Shown here: piece by piece, positions 1 to 7,644 of the stretch
Layout: every line of letters starts with the position of its first letter
How positions within the stretch are numbered: the first letter of the stretch is position 1
The notes under the pieces: model-generated
Database searches by the model: none
What the model saw: the letters and a program-made list of their open reading frames with translations, nothing else
What the model was told of the DNA's origin: nothing
DNA from: Alphaproteobacteria bacterium
Lineage (GTDB): Bacteria; Pseudomonadota; Alphaproteobacteria; JAUHZC01
Length of the DNA: 64,000 nt
Assembly (NCBI GenBank): GCA_023898725.1
Contig: CP060236.1
Coordinates: 686,501 to 750,500 of the forward strand
Direction of reading: 5' to 3'
Position numbers and translations under genes: made by a program

Positions 1-279
1 GCGCGCATGCCACAGCTGGATCGGCGCGTCATTAAGGACCGCACGGGTCAGTTACGGACATTGGGTGCGTCTAAGCTTGCCTCCTACGTCTACGAGAAGC
101 TCCGCTCAGGAGATTCGTTGCGTGTTCTTTGTGAAAAACGTAATCAGGGCTACACGGAGGACTATATTAAAGTTTCGTTCCGTGAGGATGTCACTCCTGG
201 AGAGCTCATTATTGCTAAGCCCTATGACATAAGCGGCAATACGTTGCTTGTTTCACATACAGGATCACGAAAGGTATAA
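1..279 (+). CDS. mtaB: MtaB tRNA methylthiotransferase, C-terminal part
   Basis: The reading frame is open from the left edge, so the gene starts outside the window and only about the last 92 residues are seen. The start ARMPQ followed by an I-K-x-R stretch, then a VLCE strand, G-x-T-E-x-Y and a closing G-E-L strand, matches the end of the catalytic part and the TRAM-like tail of MiaB-type methylthiotransferases. MtaB adds a methylthio group to t6A37 of tRNA using radical SAM chemistry; the radical-SAM cysteines lie upstream and cannot be checked. It sits 1 bp before ftsY, as in many alphaproteobacteria. MiaB or RimO is less likely, because the ARMPQ junction and ftsY linkage are typical of MtaB. 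Confidence 0.8.
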   Translation, partial: ARMPQLDRRVIKDRTGQLRTLGASKLASYVYEKLRSGDSLRVLCEKRNQGYTEDYIKVSFREDVTPGELIIAKPYDISGNTLLVSHTGSRKV

Positions 280-280
280 A

Positions 281-1216
281 ATGAGTTGGTTGCAGAAACT
301 TAAAGAAGGTTTTACAAAAACGACAACAACAATTACGCGGGGCATCTCAGATATTGTTACAAAAACAAAGCTGGATGATGATACCTTAACAGCACTAGAG
401 GAGTATTTAATCACAACAGATATGGGCCCACAAGTTGCGGGAGACTTGTGTGGTTACCTGCGCAGCAAACGTTTTGCAAAAGAGATTACTGCTGATGAGG
501 TGCGGGGGTTCCTGGCTGAGCATGTGGCTGAAAAACTGGAGCCTTATGCAAAACCAATTGCGTGGAGTAATGAACCTGGTGGTACAGATCCTGATGTTTT
601 AATTGTAGTGGGTATTAACGGAGCAGGAAAAACAACGACTATTGGAAAACTTCTTCCATATTTGAAAAAACAGGGGAGAACTATCCGGGTTGTTGCCGGT
701 GATACTTTTCGTGCTGCAGCGGTTAATCAATTACGGGCTTGGTGTGAGAAGGCGGATATTCCAATTGCCTCAGGGGTCGATGGTGCCGATGCCGCGGCGC
801 TTGCCTACCAAGAAATAGTCACAGCCAAAACCACAGGAGATAACCTTGTCGTTGTTGACACAGCCGGACGTTTACACACAAAGAAAAATCTGATGGAAGA
901 ACTGTCTAAAGTTATCGCTGTGACCCGTAAACTGGTAGATGCAAAGCATATTCATTGCGTTATGGTTCTTGATGCAACGAGCGGGCAAAACGTCCTACAG
1001 CAGGTCACCACCTTTCAAGAGTATATTCCTCTCACAGGCATTATTATGACAAAACTAGACGGAACGGCCAAAGGAGGTGTGCTGCTTAATGTTGTGCACA
1101 CAAAGCAACTGTGTGTACATTTCATAGGCGTGGGTGAATCAGCTGATGCCCTCCAAGCAATGAGCGCAGATGCCTTTGCGCGCAATCTTTTCGGTCTGGG
1201 TGAGGTAACCAACTAG
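281..1216 (+). CDS. ftsY: FtsY, signal recognition particle receptor
   Basis: FtsY is the membrane-associated GTPase that docks SRP-ribosome complexes at the Sec translocon. The 311-aa protein starts MSWLQKLKEGF, with an AAAGG ribosome site just upstream; an earlier in-frame ATG at 248 lies inside mtaB and is rejected. It has a very short basic N-terminus, then the N helical bundle (about residues 25-95) and the G domain. G motifs seen: GINGAGKTTTIGKL (P-loop), a DTFRAAA box, DTAGRLHTKKNL, and TKLDGTAKGG. The acidic A domain of enterobacterial FtsY is absent, as is usual in alphaproteobacteria. The gene is probably co-transcribed with mtaB. Confidence 0.95.
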   Translation: MSWLQKLKEGFTKTTTTITRGISDIVTKTKLDDDTLTALEEYLITTDMGPQVAGDLCGYLRSKRFAKEITADEVRGFLAEHVAEKLEPYAKPIAWSNEPGGTDPDVLIVVGINGAGKTTTIGKLLPYLKKQGRTIRVVAGDTFRAAAVNQLRAWCEKADIPIASGVDGADAAALAYQEIVTAKTTGDNLVVVDTAGRLHTKKNLMEELSKVIAVTRKLVDAKHIHCVMVLDATSGQNVLQQVTTFQEYIPLTGIIMTKLDGTAKGGVLLNVVHTKQLCVHFIGVGESADALQAMSADAFARNLFGLGEVTN

Positions 1217-1632
1217 TCAGGTTTTTCTGTTGTTTGTGTGACAGATTCGCCTTCAGTGCTGTAGGCAGGAAGTTGTGACAAAGAAGGGTCCTCCTTGAGC
1301 ACAGTTATTTGAGCCCGCGCAAGAAACTCCTTGCGCTTGAGTTCTGTGTTTTTGGCAATGAGCATTGAACGACGTTTGCGTAGCTCTTCTTCTGTTGCGA
1401 GGGGAATTTCTTGGGTATCAAGAAAAGCTGCGGCTGAAATGGGCTCTTTAAGAGGAGGTGTCTGTGTGATTTGTGCCTTGATCTTCTCTAAGTCTTTTTT
1501 GTCAGCAGAGACATCTGTGGAAGTTTTTTGAGGAGTAGAGGCTTTCTCCGCTGTAACTGGCTGGGCAAATGCGTGTGAAAAAGTTAAGGCTATGAGTGCA
1601 ATCAAGCAACTGTGTGTCCATATATTTATCAT
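1213..1632 (-). CDS. Small exported protein of unknown function, operon gene 5
   Basis: I do not recognise a family. From the ATG at 1632 (an AGAGAGA ribosome site lies 6 bases upstream) the protein has about 139 residues and begins with a signal peptide, MINIWTHSCLIALIALTFS, with a likely cut after HAFA. The remainder is charged and low in complexity: a Lys/Asp/Thr-rich segment, then a helix rich in Glu, Arg and Lys (EEELRKRRSMLIAKNTELKR). An alternative start at 1656 overlaps the upstream stop codon by ATGA. It is the last gene of a five-gene minus-strand group and its stop overlaps the end of ftsY by 4 bp. It contains no cysteine after the signal peptide, unlike its operon partners. Confidence 0.6.
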   Translation of the reverse strand: MINIWTHSCLIALIALTFSHAFAQPVTAEKASTPQKTSTDVSADKKDLEKIKAQITQTPPLKEPISAAAFLDTQEIPLATEEELRKRRSMLIAKNTELKRKEFLARAQITVLKEDPSLSQLPAYSTEGESVTQTTEKPD

Positions 1633-1652
1633 CAGCGGTCTCTCTTCTCTTG

Positions 1653-2387
1653 TCATTTCTCAGCATTAATTTTTGCAGACTGGTCTGGTAATCCCGAAAC
1701 AGTTGCTTTTTGAACGAATTCTTTGATGGTACCAACTGCAGCACCTAAATCTTTGAGAACTTCTTCTGCTTGGGGAAGGGGTTCCGAATATTGGGCACGC
1801 CATTTTGCATGAATGGTCTGAGCATTATTAAGCCTTTCTTCACTTTTTTTGAGCATTGCCTGAAGCTTTTCAAGGTCTGTAGTCTCGGAGGCATCTCTTT
1901 GAATATTGCGTACATCAAGAAGCTCACTCAAAATCTCTGTAATCACTGACTTGCGTTCACTATCGATCACTTTTCGTGCTTCTTGATCGATGAGCTTCTG
2001 TTGGGAGGCTTTCTCACGGTCTTCCAGATCTTTTTCTCTTTGTTTTGCCCGTTCCTCAAACTTTGCACGAATAGCGCGCAACTTCTGATGTTTTTTTTGT
2101 GCAATACCTATATCTTTTGCCGCTTTGCGACGTGCTGCGTGTGCTTCTGTACGTTTGGTTGCTAATTCATGCTGTGACTTCTTCAGCAACATACTGGCTG
2201 TATCAGTTTGTTTGCTTAGTGTTTCCATTTCCATGTGATCGGCTTCTGCTTTCAACTTTTGGGCCTCCGCAGATTTTACAGGATCAGCTGTAGGGGTTCC
2301 AGGTATATCAACAGCGATACAGGGTGACACACATAACAAAAGTCTCAGATAAGAAGCAAGTAGAGGAATAAAGCGATTATTGTGCAT
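1653..2387 (-). CDS. Exported coiled-coil protein, operon gene 4
   Basis: Unknown family, 244 aa. An AAGGA ribosome site 8 bases before the ATG fixes the start. A hydrophobic N-terminal segment (about residues 6-25, ending CIAVD) looks like a signal peptide. Residues about 40-190 are almost entirely charged heptad-like helix with runs such as KAAKDIGIAQKKHQKLRAI and EERAKQREKDLEDREKASQQ, so a long coiled coil is expected. The start overlaps the end of the preceding gene by 11 bp and its stop overlaps a possible start of the next, which suggests translational coupling. A structural or scaffolding role in the periplasm or at the surface is an inference. Confidence 0.65.
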   Translation of the reverse strand: MHNNRFIPLLASYLRLLLCVSPCIAVDIPGTPTADPVKSAEAQKLKAEADHMEMETLSKQTDTASMLLKKSQHELATKRTEAHAARRKAAKDIGIAQKKHQKLRAIRAKFEERAKQREKDLEDREKASQQKLIDQEARKVIDSERKSVITEILSELLDVRNIQRDASETTDLEKLQAMLKKSEERLNNAQTIHAKWRAQYSEPLPQAEEVLKDLGAAVGTIKEFVQKATVSGLPDQSAKINAEK

Positions 2388-3462
2388 GAGATTTTTCCTT
2401 GGCTAAAATTTTTGTAGACTCAGTGTTATACTCTTTTCCCTCAGGAACGGTGACTTTGAGACAGTTGTGGAATTCTTTGAAGAGTTGTTTCCAGCACCCG
2501 CTATCGTTTTTGGATTTGCAACTCCAGAAGTGCAGTCTATAACGACTGATACACTCACTCTCTTTACGAACACCTTTAAAGTTTCCGTATAGTACCATGC
2601 CTTGACGTTTCTGCTCAGAAATTTTGAGCTTCTCTTCCACTTCAGCTTGTGTGCGCAGTGCTTCTTTTTTGCTCACCGTTTCTTTAATAGCTGCAGGAAT
2701 TACTTTTTCATGGCATGTGAGTTTTTCGGCTTTTCGGGCCTCTTCAACAGCTTTCTTAATCTTTTTCTCACAGCTCATCTTTGATTTCGCCAGCTGAGAT
2801 TCATAGTTAGATGCAAGCTGTTTTTTCAAATCGGCCACAGCTCGTTCAATTTCTTGACGCATATCGCGTTGCTGTTTCTCAAGAAAAGCTTTTTCCCGCT
2901 CTTCTATTGCTTTTGATTTCAAGGCATATTCTTTTTTAATCTTTTCCAGCGAATCTTTGTGCTTTCTTGTGACCTCTGGTGCAGATCCCCCTTCTGTTGT
3001 TGACTGTAGTTGAGTGGTGACGGCCTTTTCAAGCTTTACTTGACGGGCTTCGATGGCTTTTTCTTTATCATCCAGAGAGGCAATCTTTTGGTGCAGCTCT
3101 TCATTCATCTTTTTATTTTCGTCATGGACTTTTTTAAGATTATCGCGGGTTTCTTTGTTTTCTTTTTCCATACGTGTTCCCACAGATGCCAAAAATTCTT
3201 GTAGGGCCTTACTGTTGGCTTCAAGTCGGGCAATTTTTGCTTCGGAAAGGCTCTCTGGTCCTGGCGTGGTGTGGTTCCCTTTAGCGTTTGATGAGGATGC
3301 AGTAAATTCTAATTCATCTGTGTTTTCATAACCAACTTCGGCAAGAAGCGCCAAGTACTCTTGTTGCTTGGGCAAGTCTGATGATGGCTGTTCGCGCGCA
3401 CCGACTGATAGGAGTGGCGAAAAGATCAGAAAAAAAACGGAGAGCGTGGCAATGGTGCGCAT
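2377..3462 (-). CDS. Exported coiled-coil protein with C-terminal four-cysteine module
   Basis: Unknown family, 361 aa. The signal peptide MRTIATLSVFFLIFSPLLSV has a likely cut near VGA. Residues about 70-285 form a very long charged coiled coil. A compact module follows with Cys304, Cys315, Cys323 and Cys334, spaced CX10C-X7-CX10C. The same arrangement occurs in the next two genes upstream in the operon (see the finding). Two further cysteines, 231 and 250, sit in the coil. The layout is like a helical hairpin pinned by two disulfides at the end of a rod. There is a 96-bp gap before it, so it may have its own promoter as well as read-through. Confidence 0.65.
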   Translation of the reverse strand: MRTIATLSVFFLIFSPLLSVGAREQPSSDLPKQQEYLALLAEVGYENTDELEFTASSSNAKGNHTTPGPESLSEAKIARLEANSKALQEFLASVGTRMEKENKETRDNLKKVHDENKKMNEELHQKIASLDDKEKAIEARQVKLEKAVTTQLQSTTEGGSAPEVTRKHKDSLEKIKKEYALKSKAIEEREKAFLEKQQRDMRQEIERAVADLKKQLASNYESQLAKSKMSCEKKIKKAVEEARKAEKLTCHEKVIPAAIKETVSKKEALRTQAEVEEKLKISEQKRQGMVLYGNFKGVRKESECISRYRLHFWSCKSKNDSGCWKQLFKEFHNCLKVTVPEGKEYNTESTKILAKEKSHAQ

Positions 3463-3558
3463 GCGTATTTTTTACTCGTTAGAACTATTTCAAATTTTAA
3501 CAAAAAAAGATTAAGAATCTATTGCTATAGAAGGCCTATACAGGGGTTACGAAGAGCG

Positions 3559-4233
3559 CTACTGTGACAGAGAGGTGTCGTTTGTTGGTGCTGATGAGGA
3601 AGGTTTTTCATCGGCCTCTGTTCTCAGCTCTTCATTTTGGCTGCGCAGCTCATCAATTTTTTCTTGTGTGACTTGGTTATCAAGCTTGGTCATATTAAGC
3701 ATGATTTTGCTTCCCTCGGCATCGTAAGTTGCAATATCAGAAAGCGCTTTTGCTGAAATAGCTTGTGCGCGATTGATGTCACCATTGAGATACGCTATTT
3801 TTTGGTCATTATCATGCACCTCTCGGAGCAACCGCTGCAGTCGGTCTTTCAACCACTCACTGAAGTTAGTGTCTGTTTTTGTTTCAGGATATCTTGAAAC
3901 ACACCGTTTTGTAATATCCCAAATTATGTCTTTACAGGCAGAGTTTCCTTCACACTCAGATGTAATATCACTAACATTGCGACAGTCATTGAGAGCCATT
4001 GCTGCTTCATCAAGAGACTGTGCTTTTTTGTAAAGATTTTTTAGTTGCTCATTTGTGACTGTGCTAATTGCTTCTTGAGAGGTATTTTCAATTTCAGCAA
4101 TTTTACTTTCTACGTCATCAACGCTGACTGTCGGAAGGTCTGTTACCGCAACAACAGGTGCGGTCGAGAGAAGACTGAAACAGAACCCCAGACCAAGAAT
4201 AAAACCCTTGTTTATGTGAGTATTTATCATCAT
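3559..4233 (-). CDS. Exported protein with CX9C-X5-CX10C module
   Basis: Unknown family, 224 aa. The N-terminus (MMINTHINKGFILGLGFCFS, to about VVA at 29) is a signal peptide. A short helix is followed by Cys84, Cys94, Cys100 and Cys111, spaced X9, X5, X10. Then comes a coiled-coil region (about 125-205) with the run DELRSQNEELRTEADE, and a Ser/Thr-rich tail. The start codon overlaps the upstream stop as TGATG, so translation is probably coupled to the gene at 4233-5120. This is a short version of the same plan: signal peptide, cysteine hairpin, coil. Confidence 0.65.
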   Translation of the reverse strand: MMINTHINKGFILGLGFCFSLLSTAPVVAVTDLPTVSVDDVESKIAEIENTSQEAISTVTNEQLKNLYKKAQSLDEAAMALNDCRNVSDITSECEGNSACKDIIWDITKRCVSRYPETKTDTNFSEWLKDRLQRLLREVHDNDQKIAYLNGDINRAQAISAKALSDIATYDAEGSKIMLNMTKLDNQVTQEKIDELRSQNEELRTEADEKPSSSAPTNDTSLSQ

Positions 4234-5120
4234 CAGGATCCTTCTTTTGTGGCTTTTTGGGCCTCAGGGGTCTCGGTAGGGACTTTACTAGAATCATCTT
4301 CTGCTTCAAGAACAACTTCTGTCTCTTCTTCAACAGCTTTTTCTGTATCTGGAGTTGTTTTTTTGGCAGAGACATTATCAGATGTCCCCACGGCCTTTTG
4401 CTTTGATCCCTGGGTATTGATCACAAGGTCCTCAACAGTTGAGGAGCGTTTTTGGACATAGCCTTTATGAAAAAACCGTTTTCCGCAGTTTTTATGTAAA
4501 GAGTAGTACAGAACCTCCTCACATCCCTTATTTCCGTTACACTGAGGGCGTAGCTGGGAAAATGTATCGGCACACTCACGATAGAATCCCGCTTTTCGAA
4601 ATAGGTCATCTGCCTTATTAAACATTGCGATGTATGCATAAAGATGATTGCGGGCAATAGCTGGTCTGATACACCCTTTGAGTGTGTGGCGTGCTTCTAA
4701 CGTGCAATTTGAATCGTTAGCGCAGGCTGTTACTTTTGTGTTGTATTGCTCTGCACAGGCCCTGATGGTGGGGTCATCAATGCTTGAAAAGTCTGTCTTG
4801 GGGGGTACTGTTGGTTGTACGTCAGTACTCTTTTTTACAGCAGTGACTGGCTTTTCTTTCTGAACCTCTTCTTTTTTTGCCGGAGTTTTTTCTTTCTCTG
4901 GAGTCTTATCCTCTGGTTTTTTTGTCGCTTCTTTAGTGACAGCTGCAGCAGGAGCAGGCACAGCGGGAGTAGGCACAGGAGCCGCAGGGGTGTCAGATTT
5001 ACCCGTAAAGATATCAAGAATTTTCTTGATTGTATCACCACTCTCTGATGTGGCGTGCACGGAAGCGGTGAGGCTTACCACACATGCAAAAAGAGACATA
5101 AATTTTAAATATCTATACAT
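4233..5120 (-). CDS. Exported protein with two four-cysteine modules, first gene of operon
   Basis: Unknown family. From the ATG at 5120 it has about 295 residues; an in-frame TTG at 5132 is the other possible start, and the only good purine tract (GAGGA) touches the ATG, so the start is uncertain. A signal peptide (to about VHA) leads into a long Pro/Ala/Lys/Glu-rich linker (about 45-110) that should be unstructured. Two cysteine modules follow. Numbering from the TTG they are C126, C137, C143, C154 and C187, C198, C204, C216, that is CX10C-X5-CX10C and CX10C-X5-CX11C. The tail is acidic. It heads the five-gene minus-strand set, preceded by a region with two short inverted repeats. Confidence 0.65.
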   Translation of the reverse strand: MYRYLKFMSLFACVVSLTASVHATSESGDTIKKILDIFTGKSDTPAAPVPTPAVPAPAAAVTKEATKKPEDKTPEKEKTPAKKEEVQKEKPVTAVKKSTDVQPTVPPKTDFSSIDDPTIRACAEQYNTKVTACANDSNCTLEARHTLKGCIRPAIARNHLYAYIAMFNKADDLFRKAGFYRECADTFSQLRPQCNGNKGCEEVLYYSLHKNCGKRFFHKGYVQKRSSTVEDLVINTQGSKQKAVGTSDNVSAKKTTPDTEKAVEEETEVVLEAEDDSSKVPTETPEAQKATKEGS

Positions 5121-5126
5121 TCCTCG

Positions 5127-5140
5127 ATCCAATTTTGGAT
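5127..5140. repeat. Inverted repeat at the start of the exported-protein operon
   Basis: ATCCAA-tt-TTGGAT is a perfect 6-bp-arm inverted repeat lying exactly over the alternative TTG start (5132) and just upstream of the GAGGA tract. Another small palindrome, TTCCTAAGGAA, lies at 5162-5172. Either could be an operator or a weak mRNA hairpin. Confidence 0.35.
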
Positions 5141-5243
5141 ACTTTAGAGTGTAGAGCCTAATTCCTAAGGAATAGTTTATAAAGTGTAGATAAAAATAAA
5201 TTCTTACTTAACCTTTAGCAAAAAAGAGTAACTATTATTCGTT

Positions 5244-6185
5244 TTATAGGCTATCAATACGAATCTCAATTCGCCTGTTTTCATAACAGTTGGCTTTGTC
5301 TTGAACGGGGTGGTGTTCACCAAACCCAGCTGCAGCAAGGCGTCCAGCAGGAATTCCTTGTTTTTCAAGTACCGCTACAACAGACATTGCGCGAGCAAAG
5401 GAAAGCTCCCAGTTGGATTTAAAGCGGATATTGTTGATTGGAACAGTATCTGTATGTCCGTCGACGCGTACAATCCAGGGAATAGCATTCGGTAGCTCCA
5501 AGAGAATGGTTTGAACAATGCTTGCCAGATCTTTAATTTTGGCCATACCGGCGGGGGTAAGTTTGGCAGAAGCAGTCTTGAAGAGAAGGTTTGAGTCGAA
5601 CACAAACCGATCGTCATGTTGGCGAATGCCTTTGATTTTTTCTAATTTTTTTGAAACCTGCATTAAAAAATCCGAGCGCTTTTGTGCCATTGATACCAGA
5701 GCATTGACCTCAGACAGTTTCATTTGGAGGCTTTGTGACTCCTCTTTGAGGTTGCGTGTTTTTGCTGTTAGCTCAGTTACCATATGCTCAAGATTTTGAA
5801 TGACCTGCTCTTTTTCTGTAAGAGTTTGCGCATGTGCGACATTTTGTATCTTTAAGGTATCTATGGTTTGTGTAAGAGACATCTCCCTATTTAATGACTG
5901 TAAAAGTGCCTGTTTCATCGCGTGAGAATTAAAGTTGGCGGCTGATAATTGCGCCCATAGTTTTTTCTTATCAATTGTTTCACGGGTGAGCTTTTGATTC
6001 GTCTCATTGAGTTGGGTTTTTTGGTCGCTTACGCGAAGACTTAGGTGTGTTTGGCCTACAACGAAAACAATAAGTGTAAAGATCACGACAAGAAGCACAG
6101 AGGAAAGCGCATCAACAAACCCTGGCCAAAAGTCCTGGTCTGTCGTCTCTCTGGTAAGGCTTCCTGAAAGCTTGCGTGTTGGCAT
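5244..6185 (-). CDS. MotB/OmpA-like peptidoglycan-binding membrane protein
   Basis: The 313-aa protein starts at the ATG at 6185 (MPTRKLSGS). A single membrane segment (about residues 22-45) contains the WPGFVDALSSVLLVVIFTLI stretch with an aspartate at its edge, as in MotB-like proteins of alphaproteobacteria. A long periplasmic coiled coil follows (about 50-180). Last comes an OmpA/MotB peptidoglycan-binding domain with VDGHTDTVPI, NWELSFARAMSVV and GFGEHHPV, ending in the family's NRRIEIRI motif. It would tie an inner-membrane unit to the cell wall. No flagellar genes or full-length MotA/TolQ partner lie nearby. It follows the small membrane gene by 2 bp and is probably coupled to it. Confidence 0.8.
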   Translation of the reverse strand: MPTRKLSGSLTRETTDQDFWPGFVDALSSVLLVVIFTLIVFVVGQTHLSLRVSDQKTQLNETNQKLTRETIDKKKLWAQLSAANFNSHAMKQALLQSLNREMSLTQTIDTLKIQNVAHAQTLTEKEQVIQNLEHMVTELTAKTRNLKEESQSLQMKLSEVNALVSMAQKRSDFLMQVSKKLEKIKGIRQHDDRFVFDSNLLFKTASAKLTPAGMAKIKDLASIVQTILLELPNAIPWIVRVDGHTDTVPINNIRFKSNWELSFARAMSVVAVLEKQGIPAGRLAAAGFGEHHPVQDKANCYENRRIEIRIDSL

Positions 6186-6187
6186 AA

Positions 6188-6448
6188 TCAATAATGTTCC
6201 TCTACTAAATCTACGCCCTTGAGCAATATAAGGATAATGGCAAATGGGAAAAAAAGTACCGACCAAAATAAGAGCCACCCCATGGATCCGCGGTACTCAA
6301 GAGTAAGTGTGATATCGTTGAAGTTTAAACCAAGATTTTTCACAGCCAGGATAAGAGCAACAGGGGGAAAGGTAAACAAGAATAGAATAAAAAGAACAAT
6401 GTTTCCCCTGTATGTAAAAGGGTAAGAATATTTTTTGACGATAGGCAT
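6188..6448 (-). CDS. Small membrane protein upstream of the MotB-like gene
   Basis: Unknown family, 86 aa from the ATG at 6448 (an in-frame TTG at 6460 is possible). Two clear hydrophobic segments, about residues 17-37 (NIVLFILFLFTFPPVALIL) and 58-77 (GWLLFWSVLFFPFAIILILL), make it a two-span inner-membrane protein. It is two bases upstream of the MotB-like gene. A subunit of the same envelope complex is a reasonable inference, standing where a MotA/ExbB-type channel gene is often found, but it is too short to be one. Confidence 0.6.
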   Translation of the reverse strand: MPIVKKYSYPFTYRGNIVLFILFLFTFPPVALILAVKNLGLNFNDITLTLEYRGSMGWLLFWSVLFFPFAIILILLKGVDLVEEHY

Positions 6449-6610
6449 AAGGCAATACAAAATTTTTATGCTAATAAAATATCATATATAGAAGCGTGCA
6501 GCAATATGGGGTAGATCCGCCTTCGGGCAAACGATTTGGGTAGCAGGGTCGTCACCAGATTGGGATTGTTAAAGTCTTGGGGTAAAAAGGTGATTCTTGG
6601 AACAAAATCA

Positions 6611-6640
6611 TTGACACTGCATTTGGAATTACGATAAAGG
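6611..6640 (+). promoter_or_regulatory. Candidate sigma70 promoter of rpsD
   Basis: A consensus -35 TTGACA at 6611-6616 is followed after 16 bases by GATAAA (6633-6638), 4 of 6 to the -10 consensus. The rpsD start codon is about 40 bases downstream. Confidence 0.5.
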
Positions 6641-6680
6641 AATATAACTCTTATAATTACGCAGAAATTTAAGGAAACAC

Positions 6681-7295
6681 ATGTCCAAAAGGATCGAAGC
6701 AAAGCACAAGATTGATCGTAGATTGCGCGTGAACCTGTGGGGAAGAGCAAAAAGCCCCATTAATAAACGCAATGCCCGCCCCGGCCAGCATTCCGCAAAA
6801 CCTCACAAGGCATCAGAGTATGGTATTCAGCTTATGGCTAAGCAAAAACTTAAGGGTTACTATGGAAACTTGAATGAGCGTCAATTTCGCAATACCTATG
6901 AGCGCGCCGCTCGCGCTAAAGGTGACACGGGCGAGAATCTCATCAGCTTTCTTGAGCACCGCCTGGATGCCTTTGTGTATAGAGCCAAGTGGTCTCCTAC
7001 TGTTTTTTCTGCCCGGCAGATTGTGAATCACGGTCACATTACGGTCAACGGTCAGCGTGTAAATATTCCTTCCTATCGCCTGCGTTTAGGCGACGTTGTG
7101 GAGTTGCGTGATACCATGCGCACGAATGTTGTGGTGCTAACAGCCCAACAATCACCAGAGCGAGATATTCCAGACTACATTGATGTGGATGCGAAGTCCT
7201 TCACAGGAAAGTTTACACGTGATCCTTTGTTGGACGATGTTCCTTATCCTGTGCAAATGGAACCTAACCTGATCATTGAGTTTTACTCACGCTAG
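6681..7295 (+). CDS. rpsD: Ribosomal protein S4
   Basis: Primary 16S rRNA-binding protein of the small subunit that nucleates assembly; in many bacteria it also represses its own translation. The 204 residues are the family length. The N-terminal part has the alphaproteobacterial form: MSKRIEAKHKIDRRL, then RPGQHSAKPHKASEYG and QLMAKQKLKGYYG, with no zinc-binding cysteines. The S4 RNA-binding domain (about 93-155) shows LEHRLDAFVYRAKW, ARQIVNHGHITVNG and the LRLGDVVELR turn. It is a single-gene unit with a promoter upstream and a terminator at 7352-7379. Confidence 0.97.
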   Translation: MSKRIEAKHKIDRRLRVNLWGRAKSPINKRNARPGQHSAKPHKASEYGIQLMAKQKLKGYYGNLNERQFRNTYERAARAKGDTGENLISFLEHRLDAFVYRAKWSPTVFSARQIVNHGHITVNGQRVNIPSYRLRLGDVVELRDTMRTNVVVLTAQQSPERDIPDYIDVDAKSFTGKFTRDPLLDDVPYPVQMEPNLIIEFYSR

Positions 7296-7351
7296 TCATT
7301 CGTGCTGAGGAATATTTTTTTACGCCCAATAGAAGATTTCAAAAAAGTATA

Positions 7352-7379
7352 AACCTGGTCCATGCGATCAGGTTTTTTT
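7352..7379 (+). terminator. Rho-independent terminator of rpsD
   Basis: AACCTGGTC and GATCAGGTT form a 9-bp stem (one G-U pair) with a 5-base loop, followed by a T run. It lies 57 bases after the rpsD stop. Confidence 0.85.
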
Positions 7380-7442
7380 GTGAGTACACATCAAAATCCT
7401 TTGGAAACCCTAACGAAAAATACCTACTCTTGTTATAAGGGC

Positions 7443-7470
7443 TTGAGTTTTTTTAAGAATCGGTTATGTT
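7443..7470 (+). promoter_or_regulatory. Candidate tRNA promoter
   Basis: TTGAGT (7443-7448) and TATGTT (7465-7470) are separated by 16 bases and end 13 bases before the tRNA 5' end, the expected distance for a short leader. Confidence 0.45.
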
Positions 7471-7483
7471 TCAAGGATCATAA

Positions 7484-7560
7484 GGGCCTGTAGTTCAGTT
7501 GGTTAGAACCCACCGCTCATAACGGTGTTGTCGTAGGTTCGAGTCCTACCGGGCCCACCA
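7484..7560 (+). tRNA. tRNA with CAT anticodon (Met elongator or Ile2)
   Basis: This is a complete cloverleaf of 77 bases including an encoded CCA end. The acceptor GGGCCTG pairs with the 3' CGGGCCC side, the D stem is GTTC/GAAC, the anticodon stem CACCG/CGGTG encloses loop CTCATAA, and the T arm is GTAGG-TTCGAGT-CCTAC. The first acceptor pair is G-C, so it is not the initiator tRNA, which has an unpaired first position. A CAT anticodon is shared by elongator tRNA-Met and by tRNA-Ile2 (lysidine-modified). The GGGCC acceptor resembles isoleucine tRNAs, but I cannot decide between them here. Confidence 0.92.
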
Positions 7561-7644
7561 CTAAAATTTCATATCTTCACTTTTTTTCTAAAATACTGTA
7601 CGCTTATTTGAAGCAGTACAAAAATTTTAAGAAAGTCGCTCTTT

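Noticed and set aside
3501..3520. Possible minus-strand terminator between two exported genes
   Set aside because: The stem is only AGATT/AATCT with a 3-base loop; too weak, although a T run follows.
7484..7560. Initiator tRNA-Met
   Set aside because: The first acceptor position is a G-C pair, whereas the initiator has an unpaired 1-72 position.
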